A DNA stretch of 44,589 nucleotides from an uncultured Pelagibacteraceae bacterium. Lineage in GTDB: Bacteria > Pseudomonadota > Alphaproteobacteria > Pelagibacterales > Pelagibacteraceae. A program made the position numbers and the translations under genes. Below the pieces are notes generated by a model, which was not told the origin of the DNA, searched no databases, and saw only the letters and a program-made list of their open reading frames with translations. The stretch is from NCBI GenBank assembly GCA_902517735.1, contig CABYDK010000001.1, positions 66,334-110,922 of the forward strand. The letters run 5' to 3'. The first letter of the stretch is position 1. Each line of letters begins with the position of its first letter. Shown piece after piece: positions 1 through 8,251 of this stretch.

Positions 1-511
1 AAGCCCCTACTATCCAAGAGAATATAATTGGGAGACCAAGTCCACCTAAAAAACCTGTTTTTGCTGGATCTACCTCTTCAATTGCCTCAATACCAGGCTC
101 AGATACAAATCGTATTATGATAATTCCTAGGATGATAATTGTAGCAATGATATAAGTTCTTATTTTCGATTTTTCATATTTCTTTAAAACATACCTAACA
201 GCCAACACCATTCCTATGATAAGAAAAAGACTAAATAAAATATTCGAACCACCTGCATTCCAGGCTTCTTGAACTGGATTAACAGAAATTAAAACTGCTG
301 CCAAACCACCTAATGCTGTATATCCCATTATTCCAAAGTTAATTAGGCCAGCATAGCCCCATTGAATATTTGCACCCATTGTCATAACAGCTGAAATCAA
401 GCAAAGATTAAATATTGATAAAGCAATATTCCAGGATTGAAATATTCCTACAAGGATAATTAACCCCATCATTATACCATAAGCCGCTATTACATTTAAA
501 TTTTTTCTCAC
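1..511 (-). CDS. livM: LivM-type ABC transporter permease, partial (C-terminus beyond window)
   Basis: Inner-membrane permease of a branched-chain-amino-acid-type ABC importer. The reading frame is open from a GTG at 511 to the left edge, about 170 residues, so the C-terminal part is missing. It is hydrophobic throughout. The segment with NIQWGYAGLINFG near residues 48-60 is typical of the LivM family. The GTG overlaps the stop of the upstream livH by three bases (GTGA), which supports this start and translational coupling. It is the fifth gene of the operon proC-like, livG, livF, livH, livM. The binding protein for this transporter is not in the window and may lie further left. The substrate cannot be told from the sequence. 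Confidence 0.88.
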   Translation of the reverse strand, partial: MRKNLNVIAAYGIMMGLIILVGIFQSWNIALSIFNLCLISAVMTMGANIQWGYAGLINFGIMGYTALGGLAAVLISVNPVQEAWNAGGSNILFSLFLIIGMVLAVRYVLKKYEKSKIRTYIIATIIILGIIIIRFVSEPGIEAIEEVDPAKTGFLGGLGLPIIFSWIVGA

Positions 512-1518
512 AATACCTTCCCTTTAAATATTCCTGATGGTCGATAGAGTAATACGATAACTAATATTGAAAAAGACACAGCAAATTTATAATCAGTTGA
601 AAGTAATTGAACTAAACCACCGGGTTCCATACTTTCAGGTAAAACATACATGAAAAATTTTCTATAAGCATATGTTAATAATATTTCAGAAAAAGCAATT
701 ACATATCCTCCTAAAAATGCTCCAAATGGATTACCAATTCCACCTACAATAGCTGCAGCGAATATTGGAAGCATATTATTAAAATATGTAAAAGGTTTAA
801 AACTTTTATCTAAACCGTATAAGGCACCTCCAATTGTTGCTAGAATACCAGCAATAATCCAAGTGATCATGACTATTTTTTTTGGATCTATTCCTGAAAG
901 CAATGCTAAATCTTCATTATCTGAGTAAGCTCTCATACTTTTTCCTGTTTTAGTTTTATTTAAAAACCAAAAAAGAGTAGATACGAGAATTAGTGTAACT
1001 AAAATTGTAATAACTTGAGTTGATTTAATTGCCAACCCCTCATTTAAACCTGTCATTTCTTTAAATTCGCCCGCTTTTATTAAAAACTTTTCACCATCGA
1101 AAAATCTTCTATCAGATGGGCCTATTATTATTCTTACAACAGCCTGGGTAACAAACATAACACCAATACTAACCATAGCTAGTTGAACTGGAGGACTTTT
1201 GTTTACTCTATAATATTTAAAAACAAATTTATCTATTAAAAGCATATACCCTATCATAAAAATTATCGCGAAAGGAATTGCTAATAATGCAGTAGGCAAT
1301 ACTCCTAGACTAATTCCTACTGATTGGAAATACCAAGTAAACAAGATTGTGAACATAGTTCCAAAAGACATCATGTCTCCTGTTGCGAAATTTGCAAATC
1401 TTAAAATTCCATAAATCAAAGTTACAAAAATTGCACCCAATGCCAATTGAGACCCATATGCTAAAGCTGGAACAAAAATATAATTTAATAAAAGAATAGT
1501 TGCGTTTAAAAAATCCAT
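508..1518 (-). CDS. livH: LivH-type ABC transporter permease
   Basis: First permease subunit of the Liv-type importer, a multi-pass inner-membrane protein of about 336 residues. Family features are the early GAIFVTLIYGILRFANFATGD segment and the late GALYGLDKSF...AAAIVGGIGNPFGAFLGG segment that faces the ATPases. An in-frame GTG exists at 1527, but the ATG at 1518 is preferred because AGGTGG lies five bases before it. The gene follows livF by one base and overlaps livM. It is longer than the second livH of this window and differs clearly from it, so the two transporters are not a recent duplication. Confidence 0.9.
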   Translation of the reverse strand: MDFLNATILLLNYIFVPALAYGSQLALGAIFVTLIYGILRFANFATGDMMSFGTMFTILFTWYFQSVGISLGVLPTALLAIPFAIIFMIGYMLLIDKFVFKYYRVNKSPPVQLAMVSIGVMFVTQAVVRIIIGPSDRRFFDGEKFLIKAGEFKEMTGLNEGLAIKSTQVITILVTLILVSTLFWFLNKTKTGKSMRAYSDNEDLALLSGIDPKKIVMITWIIAGILATIGGALYGLDKSFKPFTYFNNMLPIFAAAIVGGIGNPFGAFLGGYVIAFSEILLTYAYRKFFMYVLPESMEPGGLVQLLSTDYKFAVSFSILVIVLLYRPSGIFKGKVL

Positions 1519-1519
1519 A

Positions 1520-2227
1520 TCAACCACCTAAAAATGAAGTTCTTACTCTTGGATTATTTAATAATTCTTTTCCAGTTCCAGAAAAACGGTTTTCTCCCGT
1601 TACCAAAACATAACCTCTGTCAGATATATTCAATGCTTGTTTTGCATTTTGTTCTACCATCAAAATAGCAACATTAGTTCTTTTAACTTTCACTATATGA
1701 TCAAATAATTCATCCATAACTATTGGGGAAACACCTGCAGTTGGCTCATCTAGCATTAAAACAGATGGCTTAATCATTAGTGCTCTTCCAAGCGCAACTT
1801 GTTGTCTTTGTCCTCCGGATAACTCTCCAACTAATTGACTTTTTTTTTCTTTAAGAATTGGAAACAAATCGTAAATTTCATCTATGACTGATTTATAGTC
1901 TCTATTAATTAAGAAAGCCCCCATTTCTAAATTTTCTTCAACTGTCATACCTGCAAAAACGTTTTTATTTTGAGGAACAAAAGAAATACCTTGTTTTACT
2001 CTATCTTGAGGTGAAAGATTTGAAATGTTTTTTCCATCAATAATTACAGATCCAGATTTTAGATTTAGTAAACCTAACATTGCTTTCATTGCTGTAGATT
2101 TTCCAGCTCCATTTGGTCCAAGAATTGATACTATTTCCCCTCTTTCAACATTTACAGAACATGAATTAATAATATCAGGCCCCTTTCCATAACCTCCAGT
2201 CATGTTATTTCCCTCAAAAAATGCCAT
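1520..2227 (-). CDS. livF: LivF-type ABC transporter ATP-binding protein
   Basis: Cytoplasmic ATPase energising the Liv-type importer. Counting from an upstream TTG, Walker A (GPNGAGKST) is at 39-47, the signature LSGGQ at 138-142 and Walker B with LDEP at 161-164. The fold is complete and looks active. The frame opens with TTG at 2233, but the ATG at 2227 is chosen because AAAGGA sits about nine bases before it; this gives 235 residues. It follows livG directly and precedes livH, the usual G-F-H-M set in rearranged order. Substrate specificity is set by the missing binding protein. Confidence 0.9.
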   Translation of the reverse strand: MAFFEGNNMTGGYGKGPDIINSCSVNVERGEIVSILGPNGAGKSTAMKAMLGLLNLKSGSVIIDGKNISNLSPQDRVKQGISFVPQNKNVFAGMTVEENLEMGAFLINRDYKSVIDEIYDLFPILKEKKSQLVGELSGGQRQQVALGRALMIKPSVLMLDEPTAGVSPIVMDELFDHIVKVKRTNVAILMVEQNAKQALNISDRGYVLVTGENRFSGTGKELLNNPRVRTSFLGG

Positions 2228-2229
2228 TA

Positions 2230-3015
2230 TCAATTATCCTTTAATTTAGAACCTCTACCCAAATAACTCTCAATTACTTTTTCGTCTTTTTTAGCATCTT
2301 TAACCGAACCCTCAAAAAGAACTGATCCCTCCGACATAACAATTACTGGGTCACATAATCTGCCTATAAAATCCATATCATGTTCAATCATACAAAAGGT
2401 ATATCCTTTTTCTTTATTCAACTTTTCAATAGCAGTTCCAAGATCTTTTAATAAAGTTCTGTTAACCCCTGCACCCACCTCATCTAACAAAACTAATTTA
2501 GCATCAACCATCATTGTACGACCTAATTCTAATAGCTTTTTTTGCCCTCCAGATAAATTTCCAGCTAATTCATTTTTTAAATGACTTAAATTTAGAAAAT
2601 TAACAACTTCTATCGCCTTTTCTTTAATATAAGTTTCCTCTTTAGCGACTAAAGATGGTTTTAATAAAATATTCATTAACTTTTCTCCAGATTGATTACC
2701 AGGCACCATCATCAAATTTTCTAAAACAGACAGATTAGTAAACTCATGTGCAATTTGAAAAGTTCTTAACAAACCTTTTGAAAAGAGTTCAAAAGATGGT
2801 ACATCAGTAATTTCCTCATCATTAAATATTACACTGCCAGATGAAGATTTTAAATTTCCAGCTATCAAATTAAAAAGAGTTGTTTTACCTGAACCGTTAG
2901 GCCCAATAATACCAGTAATTGTTCCTTTTTTTATTTTAAGAGAACAATCAGAAACAGCAGCTAATCCGCCAAAATATTTTGAAAGATTATTTAGTTCTAA
3001 AATATTCTCAGACAT
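2230..3015 (-). CDS. livG: LivG-type ABC transporter ATP-binding protein
   Basis: Second ATPase of the same importer, 261 residues. Walker A (GPNGSGKT) is at 38-45, the signature LSGGQ at 154-158 and Walker B with LLDE near 177-180. The GLLRTFQ segment near 82-88 is typical of LivG rather than LivF. After Walker B the usual P of DEP is V (LLDEVGAGV), a conservative change. The start ATG overlaps the stop of the upstream reductase-like gene by one base, so the reductase and transporter are one transcription unit. Confidence 0.9.
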   Translation of the reverse strand: MSENILELNNLSKYFGGLAAVSDCSLKIKKGTITGIIGPNGSGKTTLFNLIAGNLKSSSGSVIFNDEEITDVPSFELFSKGLLRTFQIAHEFTNLSVLENLMMVPGNQSGEKLMNILLKPSLVAKEETYIKEKAIEVVNFLNLSHLKNELAGNLSGGQKKLLELGRTMMVDAKLVLLDEVGAGVNRTLLKDLGTAIEKLNKEKGYTFCMIEHDMDFIGRLCDPVIVMSEGSVLFEGSVKDAKKDEKVIESYLGRGSKLKDN

Positions 3016-3788
3016 TAATTATTCTTTAATCTTTTAAGAATATTATTAATAGATTTTTCTAAAGATTTATAATACCCAGCTTTTCTTAATTCATTTACCC
3101 CTTGCCAATTTAAACCTCCTGGAGTTTGTGACTCGGCTACGAAATGTTTTAAATCTTTTTTAGAGTTTACAGCTGCTAATTCGGCTAGAGCTGAGTAAAG
3201 AGAAGTTACATATTTTTGAGCCTGTAATCGTGTTAATCCTTTTTTTACCAACCAATCTGAAAGTGTTTTTAACATCTCGTAAAAAGATGACATTGTACCA
3301 GAGGTTGCCCAAAAAGTTTGGGAAAGCTTTTCACTTTTAATTTCTATAGTATCGCCAATTTTATCAAAGAAAAATTTAACTTTTTTATGGGGTGGAAAAA
3401 TAGCTACTGGTCCTTTACCTAAAGCAATAGGTGGCATAGGAATGGCCCTAACAACATTGGTTTTCTTTTTAAGAATTTTTTTTAATTTAAAATATTCAAT
3501 TGTAGATATAAAACTTACAACTATTTGATTTGATTTAAATTTTAGTTGAGGTATTATTTTTTCTCCAACTTCAGGTAAAACCCCTATAAATACCCAATCA
3601 GATTTATCAATTACCTCTTGATTTGTTTTAGTAACATATATCTTATTTTTAAATTTTTTTTTTAAAATATGAGATTTTTTTTTATTTCTTGGAGATAAAA
3701 ATATTTTTTTAAAAGATATTTTTGAGTTACAAATGCCTGTTACAACATCTGAGGATATATTACCAACCCCAATAAAACCTAATTTCAT
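3015..3788 (-). CDS. Pyrroline-5-carboxylate reductase-like oxidoreductase
   Basis: NAD(P)-dependent reductase of the ProC fold, 257 residues. The N-terminal Rossmann motif GFIGVGNI (4-11) and the VRAIPMPP segment correspond to ProC's VRxMPNTP. The C-terminal TPGGLNWQG corresponds to the TPGGTT substrate loop. Both hallmark loops are altered, so this may act on an imino acid other than pyrroline-5-carboxylate. It is the first gene of the Liv operon, which suggests that it processes what the transporter brings in (inference). The ATG at 3788 starts directly at the first Rossmann strand. A -10-like TATAAT lies only three bases upstream. Confidence 0.7.
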   Translation of the reverse strand: MKLGFIGVGNISSDVVTGICNSKISFKKIFLSPRNKKKSHILKKKFKNKIYVTKTNQEVIDKSDWVFIGVLPEVGEKIIPQLKFKSNQIVVSFISTIEYFKLKKILKKKTNVVRAIPMPPIALGKGPVAIFPPHKKVKFFFDKIGDTIEIKSEKLSQTFWATSGTMSSFYEMLKTLSDWLVKKGLTRLQAQKYVTSLYSALAELAAVNSKKDLKHFVAESQTPGGLNWQGVNELRKAGYYKSLEKSINNILKRLKNN

Positions 3789-3791
3789 AAT

Positions 3792-3802
3792 ATTATACTA
3801 TA
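3792..3802 (-). promoter_or_regulatory. -10-like element at the head of the proC-like/liv operon
   Basis: On the minus strand TATAGTATAAT lies immediately before the ATG at 3788. The distal hexamer (3797-3802) would give a transcript with almost no leader; the proximal one (3792-3797) would start transcription inside the gene. No clear -35 was found. It lies just downstream of the terminator at 3830-3860, as expected for a new transcription unit. Confidence 0.4.
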
Positions 3803-3829
3803 TCAACAAAAAATTAAATTATTAGGCAA

Positions 3830-3860
3830 AAAAAAAGCCCCCTAAAAAGGGGGCTTTTTA
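3830..3860. terminator. Bidirectional Rho-independent terminator
   Basis: A GC-rich perfect stem AGCCCCC/GGGGGCT (3836-3842 with 3849-3855) has a six-base loop, an A tract on the left and a T tract on the right. Read on either strand it is a strong intrinsic terminator. It lies 28 bases beyond the stop of the outer-membrane-type gene, whose transcription it should end. Confidence 0.88.
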
Positions 3861-3882
3861 AAATTTTAAAAACTTTATTTAA

Positions 3883-4557
3883 TTAGAATGATTTACCAAC
3901 AGAAATTTTTCCTGTTACACCATCTAAACTATCTAATGAGATCGTTTGAGATCCTGAAGATGATTTTAATGATGTACCATCAAATTCCATATAAGTACCT
4001 TCTGCTCTAATAAACATACCATTACCAAAGTCGCTGTTATATCCAATTCCGACAGTTGTAGCTGATATATCAGTATTTCCATAAGTTGAACCAGTTCCTA
4101 ATTTTTCGTTAGTTACTATATCAACCATAGCATGACCTAATTTTACATAAGAACCTGTGTCACCTAAATTTAACGCAACATATATTGTTGTTAAATCCTC
4201 AAAGTCTACTTGAACTTTGTTTGTAACTCTTGATGCAGTCGCTGAAGTAGTTTTATCATGGTTAGTATTTTCAGCTGTTTCAGTTTCTAGAGCTTCCGGA
4301 ACGTAATCAACCCCAATTGCTAAAGGACCTAATTCCTTTTCAATGAAGATTGAATGATATCCAAGACCAATAAAATCTGAATCTCTATTCGTTTCGTTGT
4401 CACCAGTAGTTGTTCCATGGTTACCTGCGTCCTTTTCAGTAGCAGTCGCAGAAAAGAGACCTAATTGTCCAGATATTCCAACATTAACACCTATTTCTGC
4501 AGAAGCGGTGCCCATTGCAAATAAAGACAAAATTATTGTTACTAATATTTTTCTCAT
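3883..4557 (-). CDS. Small outer-membrane beta-barrel-type protein, function unknown
   Basis: A 224-residue exported protein. It has a clear signal peptide (MRKILV, hydrophobic core, ASA before EIGVN, cleavage near residue 20). The mature part is rich in Gly, Thr, Ser and Asn, with alternating hydrophobic residues, and ends in Phe (VGKSF), the usual end of outer-membrane barrels. AAGGAA precedes the ATG. It is a single-gene unit with its own long upstream region and strong terminator, consistent with high expression. It could be a porin-like or opacity-type barrel; no specific family is recognised. Confidence 0.75.
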   Translation of the reverse strand: MRKILVTIILSLFAMGTASAEIGVNVGISGQLGLFSATATEKDAGNHGTTTGDNETNRDSDFIGLGYHSIFIEKELGPLAIGVDYVPEALETETAENTNHDKTTSATASRVTNKVQVDFEDLTTIYVALNLGDTGSYVKLGHAMVDIVTNEKLGTGSTYGNTDISATTVGIGYNSDFGNGMFIRAEGTYMEFDGTSLKSSSGSQTISLDSLDGVTGKISVGKSF

Positions 4558-4616
4558 TATCTTTCCTTATTAATATTAATTTAAATTAAAATTAGTGAAA
4601 CTTTTACCTCATTAAA

Positions 4617-4652
4617 TTCACTTTTTTTATCTCTAAATAGGCTAAAAGTGAA
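4617..4652. repeat. Nine-base inverted repeat upstream of the outer-membrane-type gene
   Basis: TTCACTTTT (4617-4625) and AAAAGTGAA (4644-4652) form a perfect inverted repeat with an 18-base spacer, 60-95 bases before the ATG at 4557. It could be a regulator-binding site or a hairpin in the 5' leader. A third AGTGAAAC lies near 4594. Confidence 0.5.
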
Positions 4653-4662
4653 AAAAAAGACA

Positions 4663-4684
4663 TTTGTTGCTTAATTGCAACAAA
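4663..4684. repeat. Eight-base hairpin downstream of glaH
   Basis: TTTGTTGC and GCAACAAA form a perfect eight-base stem with a TTAATT loop. On the minus strand an eight-T run begins four bases after it (ATGTC, then T's), so it may be a modest terminator for the glaH operon, whose last stop is about 105 bases upstream. It could also be an operator for the next gene. The 4558-4788 gap holds no other feature I can support. Confidence 0.5.
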
Positions 4685-4788
4685 AAAATTCAGTAATATC
4701 AACGTTTTTTTTTATCAATTAGTAAGCACAATTTATATTAGAATCTTGTCTCGTTTTATCTTCTTAAAAACATTCCCTAAAATATAAA

Positions 4789-5712
4789 CTAATTTGGCGA
4801 TTCCTGAAAAAAAGATCCCCTGATCCTTAAAAGCTCTCTACTAAGCTCTTTGTGTTCTTTAAACGCTTTTCTCCCATGAAGCCAAAAATAGTTATTTGCG
4901 ACTATAGAGGATCCGACTGGAAGTTTTGTTATAATCTTATTAGTACTTTCTTCTAAGCTGTCTGATAATTTTTGTAAAAAAACTCCTTGTTTCATATTTT
5001 TAGGTTCAGGAAATTGATCAATATAAGAAATTTGTGCCCTACCATTTTTATCAACTGAAAATATAGGATGTTCAACTTTGTAATCTATATTTTTACTTTT
5101 AGGAGAGCCCCAAATAAAATTCTCTTTAGCTACAGGATCATTTAATAACTCTTCGCAATGTTCCCAGTCATCAAGATGTAACATTGCTGTTTCACCTCCT
5201 TCGACATTTTTTTCTTCGATTTTAGACATTAGCAGCCAATCAGTTTTCTCTTTAACGTAAGTTCCATCTGTATGTAAATCCATATTGATATAAGCTTTTC
5301 TTAAATAAGAGTCACTTTTATCTTCATGCTTTACATAAAATCTTGCATAATATTTTCCTGCCATAGCATCATGGTTAGGTATACCAATTAAATATGAAAT
5401 TGCAGTTGAAAGTTTTACTAAAAAAGTATCATTAAACTTCGAGATTAGATTTTTTGGCTTTATAATAAAACAACCAGTATTTCTATCTCTAATAATTTTA
5501 TTAAGTAATTTTGATAATCTATTGTTGCTTAAATCATCTAAACTTTTAGCTATAGTAAATCTGGTGAAAGGTTTGTATTCTAGTGCAGTTATGTCAAATT
5601 TGTTAAAGGGGAAAATAAGTTTATCTAAAATTTCATCAGTAATATCAATATCTATTATTCTAGAAGAATATTTATTTATACTAATATCAAATCCATCAAT
5701 TTTTTTGATCAT
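4789..5712 (-). CDS. glaH: CsiD/GlaH-family Fe(II)/2-oxoglutarate dioxygenase (probable glutarate 2-hydroxylase)
   Basis: Cytoplasmic non-haem iron dioxygenase of 307 residues; E. coli CsiD/GlaH, which hydroxylates glutarate to L-2-hydroxyglutarate, is slightly longer. The iron ligands are visible as H147 and D149 (MDLHTDGTY) and H279 (NNYFWLHGR). Candidate 2-oxoglutarate-binding arginines follow in SRELLRIRG (291-299). The late NNYFWLHGR and RELLRIRG blocks are the CsiD signature. It is the last gene of a Liv/Azl operon and overlaps azlD by four bases. The usual partner L-2-hydroxyglutarate oxidase (LhgO) is not in the window. The exact substrate is inferred from family membership. Confidence 0.8.
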   Translation of the reverse strand: MIKKIDGFDISINKYSSRIIDIDITDEILDKLIFPFNKFDITALEYKPFTRFTIAKSLDDLSNNRLSKLLNKIIRDRNTGCFIIKPKNLISKFNDTFLVKLSTAISYLIGIPNHDAMAGKYYARFYVKHEDKSDSYLRKAYINMDLHTDGTYVKEKTDWLLMSKIEEKNVEGGETAMLHLDDWEHCEELLNDPVAKENFIWGSPKSKNIDYKVEHPIFSVDKNGRAQISYIDQFPEPKNMKQGVFLQKLSDSLEESTNKIITKLPVGSSIVANNYFWLHGRKAFKEHKELSRELLRIRGSFFQESPN

Positions 5713-6032
5713 AAGTAACTACTAAAAAGTGAGAGTATGATAGCAGAGAAAAGTGTGGGGTAAACTAAATTCTTTTTAGTTAAATAGTAAACTACTATAG
5801 AAGAAATAACTACAATAAATCTAATTAAATAATCTACTTCAGATAAAGCCCCAGATGGAAAAATTACTATTCTTGCAATTAAAGCAGCAAGAGTTGAATA
5901 AGCAAGACAATTAAACCATCTAAACATTTTTGAAGTTTCTTTAATTTTTTCAGCACTTACTACACCTAAAAATCTCGAAAGATAAGTAGCAAAAGAAGTT
6001 ACAATTATTACAACTAAAATATTAGTCGCCAT
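5709..6032 (-). CDS. azlD: AzlD-family membrane protein
   Basis: Small membrane protein of 107 residues with about four hydrophobic segments. It is the AzlD partner of the AzlCD amino-acid exporter family; the N-terminal SFATYLSRFLG is typical. It overlaps azlC by eleven bases and glaH by four (ATGA), so the three are translationally coupled. Known AzlCD systems export branched-chain amino acids or analogues. Here the pair shares an operon with an importer. Confidence 0.8.
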   Translation of the reverse strand: MATNILVVIIVTSFATYLSRFLGVVSAEKIKETSKMFRWFNCLAYSTLAALIARIVIFPSGALSEVDYLIRFIVVISSIVVYYLTKKNLVYPTLFSAIILSLFSSYL

Positions 6033-6726
6033 TTTTTTCTCCTAATAAAAAAGCAATAGTACCTGCTGTAATGCCACCAAATAAAATACACCATTCTGGA
6101 GATAAAAAATAAAATGCAGGTCCTAGAATTATCCCTAGTATAACTGATAAACTAATTTGAAATGTTTTCATGGCACCTATCATCATACATATAAAATAAA
6201 TCGGATTAACGATTGCTAAACCAATAAGTATATCTTTATTAAGAAAATCAGAGGCTATAAAACCAATAATTGTTGATAATATTGCTACAGACCAAGTTGC
6301 TGTTCCAATGCCAATCCAAAAATCTATCCTATTTTTTTTTTCTATATTTTCATAATTATCTTTCATTATCAGCCAAGAAGAAACAGCAATGAAATGACAT
6401 GATAAATAATATTTCCATCTTGGTTGATTTTCATGCATCAATAATGGCATTAGGGCTACAGTCATTGGATATAACCTCGCATTAACTAGCCACACAGCTA
6501 TAAATATATTAATTAAGGATGCACCTAAAAACATAGATTCTGCCATTACTAATGATCCTGGTAATGCATAAGTTAAAAAAGTTGAAAAAAAACTTTCTTG
6601 AATCGTAAAACCTAAATTTTTTAAGAGTGCTCCAATAGCTACAAAACTTGCCCCTAATGCTATAGCAGGACTTCCTATACCTTTGATAGATTTAAAACCC
6701 TTGAAAAAATATTTTGAATTAATCAT
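6022..6726 (-). CDS. azlC: AzlC-family amino-acid exporter
   Basis: Large subunit of an AzlCD-type exporter, 234 residues and strongly hydrophobic. The N-terminal AIALGASFVAIGALLKNLGF and following TYALPGSLVMAES match the AzlC pattern, as does NARLYPMTVALMP. The start ATG overlaps the stop of livF by one base. It is likely an inner-membrane amino-acid efflux protein. The substrate is unknown. Confidence 0.8.
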   Translation of the reverse strand: MINSKYFFKGFKSIKGIGSPAIALGASFVAIGALLKNLGFTIQESFFSTFLTYALPGSLVMAESMFLGASLINIFIAVWLVNARLYPMTVALMPLLMHENQPRWKYYLSCHFIAVSSWLIMKDNYENIEKKNRIDFWIGIGTATWSVAILSTIIGFIASDFLNKDILIGLAIVNPIYFICMMIGAMKTFQISLSVILGIILGPAFYFLSPEWCILFGGITAGTIAFLLGEKNGD

Positions 6727-7511
6727 TAACCACCTAAGAATAGGCGACCTACATCTGGATTACTTAAAAGTTCATCACCTTTTCCAGCAATCGCAGTTTG
6801 ACCCGAAACTAAAACATATCCTATATCTGCAAACTCGAGACCTTTTTTAGCATTTTGCTCGACTAAAATAATTGTTTTTTTTTCATTTTGTTGAAGATCT
6901 CTTAAAATTTCAAAAACCATATCTATGTATTTTGGTTCTAGACCTATAGATGGTTCATCAACTAACAGAATTGAAGGCTTCATAACTAGAGCTCTTGAAA
7001 TTTCTAATAACCTTCTTTCTCCACCAGATAATACTTTTGCTGGCTGATTCCTTCTATTGCCTAACCTGTCATATTTTTGAAGAATTTTTTCAGCCTCCTC
7101 GTAAGATTCTTCTGTTTTATCTTTTATAAATCCCCCCATTAATAAATTTTCTTCCACTGTCATATCTGGAAATACAGAATTATCTTGGAGGATATAGGCT
7201 ATTCCAACTGATTTAAGTTTTTCTGCGGGAGAAAGATTTGTTATTTCTTTTCCATCAATTTCAATTTTTCCTGAAAAAATGTTTGTAAATCCATAAATCG
7301 AATGAAGAATTGTAGATTTACCTGCTCCATTAGGACCAATCAAACATAAAGATTGTGCTTTACTAACAAATAGTTCAAAATTATGTAATATCTCCATTTT
7401 ACCATAACCAGCGTTAAGATTATTTATAGTTAAATGTACATCTTGGGGGGATAAGTTTTTTAAATCTTCTGCCGCTGGTGCATTACCTAAAACTTCATAT
7501 TGATTTATCAT
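6726..7511 (-). CDS. livF: LivF-type ABC transporter ATP-binding protein (second transporter)
   Basis: ATPase of the second Liv-type importer, 261 residues. It carries an N-terminal extension of about 25 residues before the ABC fold begins. Walker A (GPNGAGKST) is at 59-67. The signature is LSGGERR and Walker B runs into LLVDEPSIGL. The start overlaps the stop of livG by one base. It is clearly paralogous to the ATPase at 1520-2227 but well diverged. Confidence 0.9.
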   Translation of the reverse strand: MINQYEVLGNAPAAEDLKNLSPQDVHLTINNLNAGYGKMEILHNFELFVSKAQSLCLIGPNGAGKSTILHSIYGFTNIFSGKIEIDGKEITNLSPAEKLKSVGIAYILQDNSVFPDMTVEENLLMGGFIKDKTEESYEEAEKILQKYDRLGNRRNQPAKVLSGGERRLLEISRALVMKPSILLVDEPSIGLEPKYIDMVFEILRDLQQNEKKTIILVEQNAKKGLEFADIGYVLVSGQTAIAGKGDELLSNPDVGRLFLGG

Positions 7512-8251
7512 TACTGAGCCCCCAAATAAGCGTCGATTACTCGCTTATCATTTTTAATTTGATCTGGTGAACCATTTGCAAGCATTTTTCCATGGGCTAA
7601 ACAAAAAATATCTTCTGCTAATTGCATAATAACTTTCATATTATGTTCAATCACTAAAAGTGTAATGCCAAAATCTTGGTTTACTTTAATCAATCTATCA
7701 ATAATTCCGTTAATTAAAGTTGGGTTAATTCCTGCAGTAGGTTCGTCTAATAATAACATTTCTGGTTCATTCATTAATGCCATGGCAAGCTCTAATAATT
7801 TTTGCTGACCAAAAGATAAATCTCCTGCCCTTAGTTTTCTTTTCTGAAACAAACCGACAAAATTTAATAAATTTTCTGCTTTTTCAGTTAAATCTTTTGG
7901 AATTTTAGAAAATATTGTGAATAAACTTGCATCGCTTCCTTTATGGCTAATCAGCATGTTTTCGACGCAATTTAATTTTCCGTAAATTCTGGTTTGTTGA
8001 AATGTTCTAAGAAGACCAAGTTTTGCTATAACTGGTACAGGTAATTCAGTTACTTCTTTTCCATTAAATTTAATTTTTCCTTTGTCTATTGGATAAGTTC
8101 CTACGATTGAATTAAATAAAGTAGTTTTACCAGAACCATTTGGTCCAATTAACCCTACAATTTTACCTTTCTCAACATTCATTGAAATATCAACATTGGC
8201 CTTAACACCACCAAATGATTTACTCACATTATTAACTTCCAAAATACTCAT
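7511..8251 (-). CDS. livG: LivG-type ABC transporter ATP-binding protein (second transporter)
   Basis: ATPase of 246 residues. Walker A (GPNGSGKT) is at 36-43, followed by GLLRTFQQTRIYGKL. The signature reads LSFGQ instead of LSGGQ, a substitution seen in some LivG proteins, and Walker B is LLLDEPTAGI. The start overlaps the stop of livM by four bases. It should pair with the adjacent livF to power the permeases encoded at 8248-9297 and 9711-10604. Confidence 0.9.
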   Translation of the reverse strand: MSILEVNNVSKSFGGVKANVDISMNVEKGKIVGLIGPNGSGKTTLFNSIVGTYPIDKGKIKFNGKEVTELPVPVIAKLGLLRTFQQTRIYGKLNCVENMLISHKGSDASLFTIFSKIPKDLTEKAENLLNFVGLFQKRKLRAGDLSFGQQKLLELAMALMNEPEMLLLDEPTAGINPTLINGIIDRLIKVNQDFGITLLVIEHNMKVIMQLAEDIFCLAHGKMLANGSPDQIKNDKRVIDAYLGAQ

